The position numbers and the translations under genes are program-made. The notes beneath the pieces were generated by a model, which was given only the letters and a program-made list of their open reading frames with translations, was not told the origin of the DNA and made no database searches. DNA of 64,000 nucleotides. It comes from Elymus sibiricus (Eukaryota > Streptophyta > Magnoliopsida > Poales > Poaceae). This document shows positions 10,977 through 20,405 of the stretch, in pieces; within the stretch, counting starts at the first letter, position 1; each line of letters opens with the position of its first letter. The stretch is from positions 395,331,886 to 395,395,885 of the forward strand of contig CM077666.1 of NCBI GenBank assembly GCA_039707655.1. The letters run 5' to 3'.

Positions 10977-13246
10977 CCATGCGGCTCTATATTGCTGCTG
11001 AGGAAAGAGTGATTGGAGCCGCCTTAACCCAAGAAGCCAAAGGGAAAGAATATGTCATCACATATCTAAGCCGGCGTTTGCTGGATGCCGAGTCAAGGTA
11101 CAGTTTTGTGGAGAAATTGTGCTTATCTCTTTATTATGCCTGCACCAAGCTGCGCCATTATCTTTTATCCGGCGAGTGCAAGGTTGTTGGTCAGACCGAT
11201 GTTCTCAAGCACATGATTCAAAGGCCGATTCTCAGCGGGCAAATCGGCAAGTGGGCATATGGATTGATCGAGTATGATTTGGCCTGTGAATCTCTCAAAT
11301 CTATGAAAGGCCAGGTTGTAGCTGATTTTATTGTTGAGCATCGGATTGATCTGGAGCAGGGAGCCAGCTTAAACATTGTTTCGGCTGTACCATGGAAACT
11401 CTATTTTGACGGCTCAGTTTGCAAGAATGGGCAAGGAGCCGGTGTTGCATATATTTCACCCCATGGTACTGTATTCGAGGCTTCCTGCCGGCTTGAGTAT
11501 TTTTGCACTAACAATCAGGCCGAATATGAAGCGCTTCTATTCGGACTTGAGCTTTTAGTCAATGCAGGGGTTTCTCATATCAAGGCATACGGTGATTCGT
11601 TACTGATTGTTCAACAAGTGGCAAAGGTGTTTCAGTGCAATGACGAATCACTCAACATGTATCTTGACAAATGCCTGGACATTATAGCAGGTTTGGATTA
11701 TTTTTCTATCTCTCACGTGTCTAGGCAGGACAACTGGCTCACCAACGAGTTGGCGCAACAGGCATCAGGCTATCATGTCAATAGGGGCATGTTCTTTATA
11801 GCAGAAAGGTCGATGCTGGTTGCTGCCAACTCAGAAGAAGCCGGCTCAGATAAGCCTGCTGACAGAGAAGATGCTGGCTCAGATAAGCTGGCTAACAAAG
11901 AAGACGCCGGCTCAGATAAGCCAGCTGACAGAGAAGACGCCGGCTCAAGTAAGCCGGCTGCTGAGGAAGGGATAACCCGGATTTCTGACTGGAGAACACC
12001 TATCATGGATTATCTGAAAAATCCGAGTCAGAAAACAGACAGAGCTGTTCCGCGACTTGTTCTCAAGTATACACTGAGCGATGGCGACTTGTGCCGCCGA
12101 ACGCCTGATGGTCTTCTCCTGAAATGCTTGGATGAGGATCAAGCTAGAGTCACCATGGGAGAGGTACATGATGGCTTATGTGGGACACATCAGTCGGCTC
12201 ACAAGATGAAGTGGATGCTCCGGCGAGCCGGATTTTATTGGCCGACGATGATCAATGACTGCTTCAAATACTACAAGGGGTGCGAGGCCTGCCAGAAGTT
12301 TGGAGATATCCAGCTGGTGCCGGCTTCCAATCTCAATCCTATCATAAAACCGTGGCCTTTCCGGGGTTGGGCGCTTGATTTTATCGGCATGATTCACCCG
12401 GCTTCGTCAAAAGGGCATCGGTTCGTGTTGGTTGCTACAGATTATTTCACCAAGTGGTCTGAAGCAGTACCTCTCAGGAACATGACCCACAAGGAGGTAA
12501 TTCAATTTATTACTAAGCATATTATTCACAGATTCGGTATTTCGCAGACTCTCACTATAGATCAAGGGACTTCCTTCATGGCAAAGGAGGTTAAACAGTT
12601 TGCCGAATCACTTAGGATCAAGATGCTCAGTTCATCTCCATATTAGGCTCAAGCCAATGGACAGGCCGAGTCTAGCAATAAGATCTTGATCAAGCTGATT
12701 AAGAAAAAAGTCAAGGACCACCCGTGGCGGTGGCATGAAGTGCTGTCCGAGGCATTGTGGGCTCACAGAATATCAAGGCATGGGACTACCAAGGTGAATC
12801 CTTTTGAGTTAGTATATGGGCAAGAGGCCGTCTTACCAGTTGAGGTGAATATGGCCGCCTTGAGATTTGCTAGACAGAATGATTTGTCGGCCGAAGACTA
12901 CTACAGCTTGATGATGGACAACATAGACGACGTGGCCGACAAACGAGTAATGGCTTTAAAGGACATTGAGAAGGAAAAGTTGCGGGTAGCAAAAACTTAC
13001 AATAAGAAAGTCCGGCTTAAGGATTTCCAAGTTGGCGACTTGGTGTGGAAAGTTATACTGCCAGCCGGCTCTAGAAACCGGAAATTCGGCAAATGGTCAC
13101 CGAGTTGGGAAGGACCACTGTGAGTCACCAGGATTGTACCCGGCAACTCTTATCTATTGGAGACTTTGGAAGGCGACTTACTACCTCGAGCTATCAATGG
13201 AAAATACTTGAAGAAATTCCACCCAAGTGTGTGGCAATCTGCCTGA
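10977..13246 (+). pseudogene. RNase H, second RNase H and integrase of element B (after a frameshift)
   Basis: The frame resumes near 10979 (MRLYIAAEERVIGAALTQE) as the Ty3-type RNase H up to about 11230. A second RNase H follows at 11390-11780 (LYFDGSVCKNGQGAG, NNQAEYEALL, YGDSLLIV, VSRQDNWLTNELA). A linker at 11830-11970 holds four tandem DAGSDKPA-type repeats. Integrase comes next: zinc finger H..H..CEACQ (12170-12300), then LDFIGM, TIDQGTSF and GQAESSN with D, D and E. TAG at 12644 splits the core, replacing the second residue of the usual PYYAQ. TGA at 13121 cuts the C-terminal domain, and the natural end is TGA 13244-13246. Confidence 0.9.
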
Positions 13247-13364
13247 GATCGTACTTATGGCCGATGTAAATACATCGCCCTTAGACCACATGGCCGATGA
13301 GCATGAGCATCGCCCTTAGTCAAGAATTCTACATGGAATATTTTCTAGCACGCAAGCTCTGCTA
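13247..13364 (+). other. Element B 3' untranslated segment
   Basis: A short stretch between the pol stop and the polypurine tract. It contains two copies of an ATCGCCCTTAG motif (near 13275 and 13308) and no coding frame. Confidence 0.6.
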
Positions 13365-13381
13365 GAAAACAGGGGGGCATG
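13365..13381 (+). promoter_or_regulatory. Polypurine tract of element B
   Basis: GAAAACAGGGGGGCATG immediately precedes the 3' LTR, the expected place for the plus-strand primer. Confidence 0.8.
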
Positions 13382-14579
13382 TGTTAGCACTCGTTTTTGG
13401 CAGGTGGCCGACTCAAGGCTTGATGACCCGCCCCAGGAGGTGGTAACCCGGCATACCGGTGACCCAAGGAACAAAGGGCTGGGTGAGCGGTGATCCGGTG
13501 TGACGGTGACCCGGTAACAGCGGGGCAGCTGACTCAGTGAGCCAGTGACCCGGCAACAGAAACTGGCTCAAAGCCAAACCGGCTCATCATGGATGCGATT
13601 TCACCATGCCGGCGACTCTGACAAGGCGATGAGCCACCATTAGCTTATTGAGCCGGCGTCATTCAAGGGCTGTTAATTATAATGTTATGTCCCAGTTCAC
13701 AGGATCATCAAGGGCTAACAAGACTGAGACTCAACAGGCGACGATGACCCGGCAGATATGAACCTACAGGCGATGTGGAGCCGGCGAGATCGAGACCCAG
13801 CAAGGCGGTTGACCAGCGAAGCGATGGATCATGAAGCAAAGTGAACTGACGTCAACATAGAAGAGCAAAGGATGACTCTCAGGAAGCCCAAGACACTGAA
13901 GGACGAAAGCCGGCCTTGCGAAAGATGGCCTTACGAAAGCCGGCTCAGGTAAGTCGGCTCTGTAAGCCGGCTCTACGAATCAGGAGAGGGAAAGCTGACT
14001 GCGAGAAGCTAAGGGTGGACACAGAAGACAAAGGCCGGCTCACATCCTTCGGCGACTCACGATGTAAGCCGGCCGGCTCAGGCGACTCATGATGGAAGCC
14101 GGCTCTATAGAAAGTCCGTGTCCAAGACGAAACCGGCGGGTAGTTTACCTAGTTTAGAGCTAGAGTCCGACTTTGATTATAACTTGTAATTCATGTAGAA
14201 GTCTATTACTTGCACGGGAAGTCCAGCCGCCTCATATATATGTGAGAGGTGATGGCCGATTGAAAGTAAGCAATCAACACATATCAATACAATCTACTTT
14301 TTTACCCTCAAACCCTAGTTACTGCTTCCGTTATTCGGTGACTTCGCGAGAGTTCATCGAATATCGACAACCGAGCCGGGGGCGAGCGAATCGACCCGGT
14401 TCAGCCAATCATCGACGACTTCCTCTGACGGGGTCCCTCCCGAGGAATTGGGGTGTCTGGTCTAAAAAGAGCCGGCTTGCTGTCTTGCGCATCGCGCTGT
14501 AAGCCGGCCTCCCGCGGGGCGAGTTGCGGAGTATCTCCCCCGGCTCTGCGGGTACATGAGGGCGTGTTTGTGTGCAACA
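13382..14579 (+). repeat. 3' LTR of element B
   Basis: Begins TGTTAGCACTCG and ends GTGCAACA, collinear with 4800-6011. It is 14 bases shorter because of one indel, and carries scattered substitutions. Confidence 0.94.
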
Positions 14580-14584
14580 GAAAG
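14580..14584 (+). repeat. Target site duplication GAAAG, right copy (element B)
   Basis: Exact match to 4795-4799. The host sequence resumes as the intron of element A's antisense gene. Confidence 0.95.
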
Positions 14585-14632
14585 CAACTTGCCGGCTACG
14601 CCAGCCGGCCCAAAGAAAAAAATGGCGCTTAC

Positions 14633-17600
14633 GGGCGAAGGTCTCATCGAGGTGCTGCGCCTTGCCCAGCATCCCGTTCTCCCGGATCGCCGACGCACGA
14701 GCCTGGGCTTCGAGGTCTTTCTCGAGCTGGGCGATCCTCCTGCCGGCGTCCGCTAGCTCCTTGGCTGCCTTGCCGCGCTCCTCCGCCAGCCGGTCCAGTT
14801 CCGCCTGGTGGGCGTCCTCCGCTCTGGCCTTCTCGGCCACCAGCCGGTCCACCTCGGCCTGCAGCCGGTCGCGGTCGCTGATGGCGTGGTCGCACTACTG
14901 GCCGGCTTCGGCAAGCCGGCCTCGAAGGCCTGGCACCTCGGCCGCGGCGGCTGTGCGACAAGGTTCTCGGTCAGATGCCGGAAGCAAGGATTAGAAGAAA
15001 AAGACAAGGCTCTAAGATTTGACCCGGCTGCTCCGAAGTCCGGCCCGAATCTCGGGGGCTACACCCAGTGGGTGCGCTGGCGCGCACCCACTGGAGGCAT
15101 GCAAGACGTACCTTTGACCCGACACAGCTCCTCCTCCTTGGCGGCGAGCTGGGTTCTGGCCTCGCGGTACCGCTCCCAGAGCCGATTGAACGTGCTGGCC
15201 TGCAGGTCGTACAGATACTGCGCACAGACAGAAGATTAGAAGAATGCAAAACGAGCTATAAGATTTGACCCGGCTGCTCCGCAGCCCGGCCGAACCTCGG
15301 GGGCTATACCCAGTGGGTGCGCTGGCGCGCCCCCACTGATTCAGCAGCCGAGACAAGCAAAGGACAAAACACTCACCGCGACCGCCTGTTCCAGCTGCCG
15401 CGCCCGGTCCTGCTCCTCCCGGACGAAGGCCTGCAGGCGCTCGCCTCGACCACGAAGCTGCGAGCGCAAGGCATCCGCTGCGTCGTCCTCCCGGGTTCGC
15501 GGCCCGACCATGACTTCACCGGAGCTCGCCCATGGCTGCTGGATCACGGCCCCGGCGCCGGATCCGCTTCCACCCGGCCACTCGGGGTTCGTGGCGGCTT
15601 GGGGCGGCATGACCACCAAGGCACCGGCGTCCCCGGTCGCGGTCTCCGGGGCTGGCGTCGGCTGCGCTTGGCTGGATGGCGCGGAGTCTGCCTCGCGCCT
15701 CTCTTCGCCGCCCTCGCCCCCCTTCGCCGGGTCAGCCCGGGGCGGCGTGTCCATGACGATGGTCTCATCGACGTCCGACTCGCCGCCGGCCAGCTCCGCC
15801 CTCCTCTCCGGCTCGCCCACTCCCTTCGGCTGCGGCTCGATGATCGTCGTCACCGGCGCCGAGCCCCTCTCCATGTCCGGCCAGGTCGGATCCACGGTGA
15901 GCCTGGCCCGCTTCGCGGAGGCCCTCTCCCACGCCTGGGCTGAGGCCTCCTACATCGCCTTCTCGGCCTCGGCCCGGTCCTTCCAGGCGGCGCGCGTCGC
16001 CGCGTCAAGATCTGGGCCGGACTGGCGGGCCTCGAGGTCCTCCTCCGTGGTCCGGCCTGGCTCGCGGTCGATGTCGCTGCTCCGGGTTTTCCTCCAGACG
16101 GCCTCGCCCGCCGCGGCCTCTGTCGCCGCCACCGCCAAGTCAATAGCCGATCTGTACACGGCAGATTTGTCACGGCAAAGGCATAAGGAAGAAAAAGATA
16201 AACCACAAGATGGCGCGCCCCCACTGATTAAACAAGCAAGAATCAGAAATAAGATGAGAGACACTTACCCAATAACCGTCAGGACCTCCCGCCTCGGCCC
16301 CACGGACGGGGCGAGCCGGCGCTTCTTCTTGACGACGGCCCTCTCGCGCGCCGGCCCCACTGCCGGGCGCTTCGCGGCCGGCCTCGCCTCGACCGCCTCC
16401 TTCCCATGCGGCCGGCTGACAGACGCCGCCGCACGAGCTGGCCCGGCGCCAGCCGCCTTCCACAGCCACCTTGGGGGGTCAACGCTGGCGTCCTCCCCAG
16501 CCGAGGACGCTGCACCGTGGGCACCGGTTAGGCCCTCCTCGTCATCGTCCGGCCAGTCGCGAAGTGGATCCGAGCGCGGAGACTTACCCGCATGCCGCGA
16601 CCCGCCGGCCGCGGCGTCGGCCAGGCGCGCCTCGACCGCCCCCTCTTCCGTCTCAGCGCCGGCGTCCTCCGTGTCCGACTCGGGCAGGTCGGCCAGCAGA
16701 ATCTGGGGATTCGGCCCATCGTGGTTCCGCTGGCTGGCGAATAGCTGCTGCCCTCCCGTCGCGTCAGGACACAAGAGTAGCATCGAAGCAGCAAAAATTA
16801 AGACCAGGGACTCACCGCCGGCGCCGGGTTCGCCCGGTGATAGGGCTCCTTCCCGAAGTTCCACCCCTCCTCCTTCAGCCCGGCCTTGGAGATGTAGTTC
16901 ACCCGCTGGACGATCCCAGCCGGCGTCAGCTGCTTGGTCGACATCCGGGTCGGGTCGTGTCGGCCGCTCATGTCGCAGATCCGGTGTTCCCGGCGCTGCA
17001 GCAGCAGAACCCGGCGGGCGATGAAGGCCGTGATAAGATCAACTGGCTTCAACCCCTCGCGATCCGTCATCTCCCCGACCCGGCTGCAGATGTTCACCAT
17101 CTCCTGCGGCGGCTTCTTGGGGCAGTAGCCCCAGTTCGGCTTCTCGAGCGGCGGCACATCGACGAACGACGGAAGGTTGATGACGTCCACCGCCGGGTCG
17201 GCGTTCCGGACGTAGAAGAACGTCGTCTGCCACTTCTTGGCCGAGTCCTCAAGCGGCAGCTTGGGAAACGGCCCGTTCCCCCGGCCAGTAACCACCGTTG
17301 CGCCGCAGTTGGACATGGTGCCAGCTGACACCCCCTGCTGCTTGAGGAAGAGCATCTTCGCCCACAGCTCCACGGTCGGCAGCATCCCGAGGTAGCCTTC
17401 GCAGAGCGTGGCGAAGCCGGCAACTTGCAGCACGGCATTGGCGCCGAGATGATGTGGCTGTAGCCCGAAGAAATCGAGCCACGCGCGGAAGAAGAGACTC
17501 GCGGGGAGGCCGAGCCCGCGCTCGAAATGCGAGAAGAAGACCACGTGCTCGCCCTCCCGCGGCTGTGACACCCTCTCCGAGCACAGCGCGCGCGCGAGCA

Positions 17601-17696
17601 GCACCTCTGCCGGCGGCAGCCGCCTGTGCGGTGAAGATAGCGAATGTTCTGCTCCGTCGTGATGGATCCCTCCCAAGAGCCCTTCGGCAACGCCAT
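14633..17696 (-). pseudogene. Antisense spliced gene of element A, exons 1-5 (putative gypsy-type transposase family, Pfam PF04195-like)
   Basis: Exons inferred from GT/AG borders on the minus strand: 17696-16816, 16744-16269, 16151-15377, 15217-15112, 14950-14633, then exon 6 at 4764-4064. All phases agree, giving about 1085 codons if one lost base in exon 1 is counted. Exon 1 starts MALPKGSWEGS and carries the globular domain (HVVFFSHFERGLGLP, FFGLQPHHLGANAV, TVELWAKMLFL, WQTTFFYVRN), which I recognise from grass ORFs annotated as putative gypsy-type transposon proteins. Exons 3-5 are charged coiled coil (YREARTQLAAKEEEL, DRLQAEVDRLVAEKARAED). Damage: a one-base frameshift near 17620 and TAG stops at 15950-15952 and 14895-14897. 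Its function is unknown. Such extra ORFs are known in Tat elements. Confidence 0.82.
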
Positions 17697-18439
17697 TGGA
17701 GGGCTCTACGGGCGGCGAGATACGGCGATGAGGAGGAGGAAGAAGAGAGAGCTGCGCGCTGCGGACCCCGGGTTGCGGCACGCGGCAACAGGCGTGGGCA
17801 AGGCGTGTGATGGTGGCAGCGTTTTGCTCGGTCGCGGCGGAGAAGAAGCAGGGGCAGCGGAGGAGCGAGGGGCGGGAGTGTGCGGAAACGTTTCCGTCGC
17901 ACCTTCCCTATGCCTCATTTATAACTGCAAGAAATCATGGGGGAGCGGGATCGTTTGCGCCCACGATCCCCACTCCCCCGCACTACGCATGCACGTTCCC
18001 CATGCACATTAACTGCGCGGGGAAGCGCAATCGCCAACGGCCGCCACAGTAAATCCCTCGCGCGCGGGCCGAGGGCGCGTCATGGCGGGCCCGGGCCACA
18101 GTCACGTCCCGTCGCGCTCGTGGGCTGGCAGGCCTCGCCTGCCATGAGGCTGCACATGGCAGCCCGTCAAGCTGCGACGGGCGCGAATCGGCGTACAAAG
18201 CAAGACTCATTTGGCGGGCGTTTCCGTTTCCCGCCCAGGCCGGGGTACCGCGACCCAGTCTCCGGAAGTCGGCCCCCAACGGGTGTTCCCGGTGCCCGCT
18301 GCCGCGGTGCCGACGAGCGGCCAGGCGAAGCCGCCCGACCGGACTCCGGCACTTCATCAACACACCGGCTCCTCAGGGGGTAAAGCTGCGAAGGCCCCCC
18401 TGCCTGAAGCCGGCGGACCTTCATAGCTTCGGGGACTAC
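17697..18439 (-). promoter_or_regulatory. 5' flank of the antisense gene: leader, TATA box and upstream spacer to the LTR
   Basis: On the minus strand a TATAAAT box lies at 17917-17923, about 220 bases before the ATG at 17696, with a pyrimidine-rich leader between them. This suggests the antisense gene has its own promoter and does not use the LTR. Positions 17930-18439 are GC-rich spacer up to the LTR with no convincing frame. Just before the LTR, on the plus strand, a purine patch (TTCGGGGACTAC) may be the polypurine tract of element A. Confidence 0.55.
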
Positions 18440-19370
18440 TGTCGGGGAGATGACCCCGGGTAGGCAACGGAGCCCGGATCCCTTTCGGAAAATCATCGGA
18501 GCAGGTCAAGCCCCTCAGGCCGGCTTGCCAGTACGCCGGCTCCCCAGCGCGAGCCGGCTCGGCACGGCAACCTGGCCTGGCCGACTGGCCCATGCCGGCT
18601 GGCCGCGAGGGGACGAAGCCTTCGCGACGAAGCAAGCATGGCTGCAGCGCTCCTTCCTTTACGCTGACAGAACAGGAGAGGTTGCGGCTTTTCTTGCGCC
18701 CCCGCCCGAGGCGGGCGGTGTCAGGGGGCGCGGTCCTATAGAAACGGCGGCGCCGACCTCCCTTTGACGACGGACAAGACGCGCCATAGTGCCTCGTACC
18801 CAGACTGACGAAAGACAAGACCCGCCACAGTGCCCCGCGCCAGGCAGGTGCGGCGCACCTGGCGACCCGGTGACCCGGCGACTCCCACCACCGGCTCCCG
18901 GTCGATGACACCAGGGGCCCGCGCCTTTATAACTTTCCCATTGTAACCCTGGGGGTCGGCCTATAAGACCCCCAGGGAGGCCTCCGTGCAGAGGGGTCGG
19001 TCACTTCACATCCTAGTTAGCCTCCTTCGGTTCACTCTCTCCTGTGGCATAGTGGTTCTTCACTTCCCTCTAGTGACTCCTCACTCCACAGGGCACACAC
19101 ACACACTCCCGTCGGAGAGGCAGAACGGTGGCCTAGCCCCTTCTCCCTCCTCCGTCCAAACAGCTCCAGGAGCGACCTTGTAGCCCTTGTGCTTCCCATA
19201 CTACACTCGGCAGGATTAGGGGTGTTACCTCTCCAGAGGGCCCCGAACCTGGGTACGTCTCGTGTCTCGCACTTGCTCGTGCCAACCTCGCCTCTGGAAC
19301 CCACTGGCGTCCTCTCGTAGCCCCACCTCTTTAGCCATCTTATGGCATCTGCCATGAAAATACCACGACA
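18440..19370 (+). repeat. LTR of element A family, with internal sequence on both sides
   Basis: Starts TGTCGGGGAGATGACC and ends CCACGACA, so its tips form the inverted repeat TGTCG/CGACA. A TATAAGA box at 18962-18968 sits mid-LTR (a second TTATAAC is at 18927). On its left lies the 3' end of an element (pol plus antisense gene). On its right, where flanking DNA and a target duplication should be, lie a primer-binding site and gag. It therefore acts as 3' LTR for one element and 5' LTR for another. Confidence 0.8.
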
Positions 19371-19372
19371 GT

Positions 19373-19390
19373 TGGCACCCACCGTGGGGC
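19373..19390 (+). promoter_or_regulatory. Primer-binding site after the A-family LTR
   Basis: TGGCACCCACCGTGGGGC begins two bases after the LTR end. It has the TGG start and length typical of Gypsy primer sites and shows that 18440-19370 is followed by a genuine 5' internal region. Confidence 0.78.
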
Positions 19391-19420
19391 TGCTCACGGC
19401 GCCGGCCGGAGTCAAGTTCC

Positions 19421-20405
19421 GGATGAGGCCCTTCACCAGCTCTGGCGAGCGCATCGTGCACGACTTGGTCCGTGCGCCTCGCACGGCCAACCCGGCCGGC
19501 TGTGGCGCTGCGCCGGGCGTGGACATCGCCTGCCCCGCAGGCTGCCTCGTCATCCCCTTCGGCACGCTACGCGTCTTCGTCGCGCTCGTCCCCGATGTGT
19601 TTCCCAGCGAAGTGCGCAATTGCACCGACTCGCCTGTCCCCGTTAGCTGCGCCGTCTCCGACAACGTCGCCGCCCTCTGCGTCCGCGTGGAGGTGCTAAC
19701 CATCGGCACCAGTTCCGGCTCCCCGCGCGCCAAGGAGAAGGCTGCCGCGGCCGCGGCCGCCACGGCTGCGGCCCCTCCTCGCCACACCGACCCGCTCCGC
19801 GAGACGATCCTGAGTCTGCAAGCCCCCATCACGCCCGACGCCGACTCGGCGGCCGCAGCGGCTCGGCTTAACGAGGACCGCCAGCATCTGCTGGTCGAGG
19901 CCACGGAGCTTGCAGCCGCGCGGCGCCGGCTGGAGTCCGCCTAGCATGAATACGACAGCGCCCACGGTTTCACTCCACCCGCCGCCGAGCCCAGCCGGGT
20001 CGCGGAGGTGCGGACTTGTGGGGGCGCACTCGGCCGTGCGCTAGGTGCAGGCCGGCCCGTCTACGACACCCCCGTCAAGAACATGCACGCAGCGCAGGCG
20101 GCTATTGCGGATCTCGAGTTCCTGGAGGGCGAGGAGCTGCTGCAGGAGCAGCAGCGCATCCGTGACCTCATCGCCGCGCAAACGAGCAGCAGGCGCATTT
20201 TGATCTCGCCCAGCCATCCGGCTTCGCTGCAGGGAATACCGCAAACCCGGAGAGGGCTCTCCGGGACGCGCGGCAGACGTCTTCGCACGCCACTAGCGCG
20301 AGCCGCTCTGGCCGGCACCGGGCCGGTCGGAGCCGGCATAACCAAGCCACCACCGCCGGAGACGGCCGGCGACGGCCGGGTTCGGCAGCCGGAGCCCCCC
20401 GTGCG
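19421..20405 (+). pseudogene. Truncated Tat-type gag, N-terminal region only
   Basis: The first part (19421-19942) opens MRPFTSSGERIVHD and holds a poly-Ala stretch and an Arg/Ala-rich helix, ending at TAG 19942-19944. A second open frame (from 20008) contains YDTPVKNMHAAQAAIADLEFLEGEELLQEQQRI, a helix pattern I associate with the N-terminal third of Tat gag. The capsid core, protease and pol are absent. Sequence changes near 20405-20425 to the opposite-strand Maximus element without LTR or target duplication. This is a deletion or illegitimate-recombination junction. Confidence 0.7.

Larger units (their letters stand above)
4800..14579 (+). mobile_element. Element B: full-length Tat-lineage Gypsy LTR retrotransposon
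   Basis: A complete element by structure: LTR 4800-6011, primer-binding site 6019-6036, gag-pol frame 6063-13246, polypurine tract 13365-13381, LTR 13382-14579, and a GAAAG duplication on both sides. The polyprotein order is gag, protease, RT, RNase H, second RNase H, integrase, without chromodomain, which fits Tat. It landed inside intron 5 of element A's antisense gene. The two LTRs differ at several tens of positions plus a 14-base indel near 5360, so it is not a recent insertion. At least nine stops or shifts make it non-autonomous. Confidence 0.95.

Noticed and set aside
15510..17024. A 504-codon plus-strand open frame
   Set aside because: It is the complement of GC-rich exons 2-3 of the antisense gene. 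Composition is Ser/Ala/Pro/Arg with no domain, and the opposite strand has consistent splice borders.
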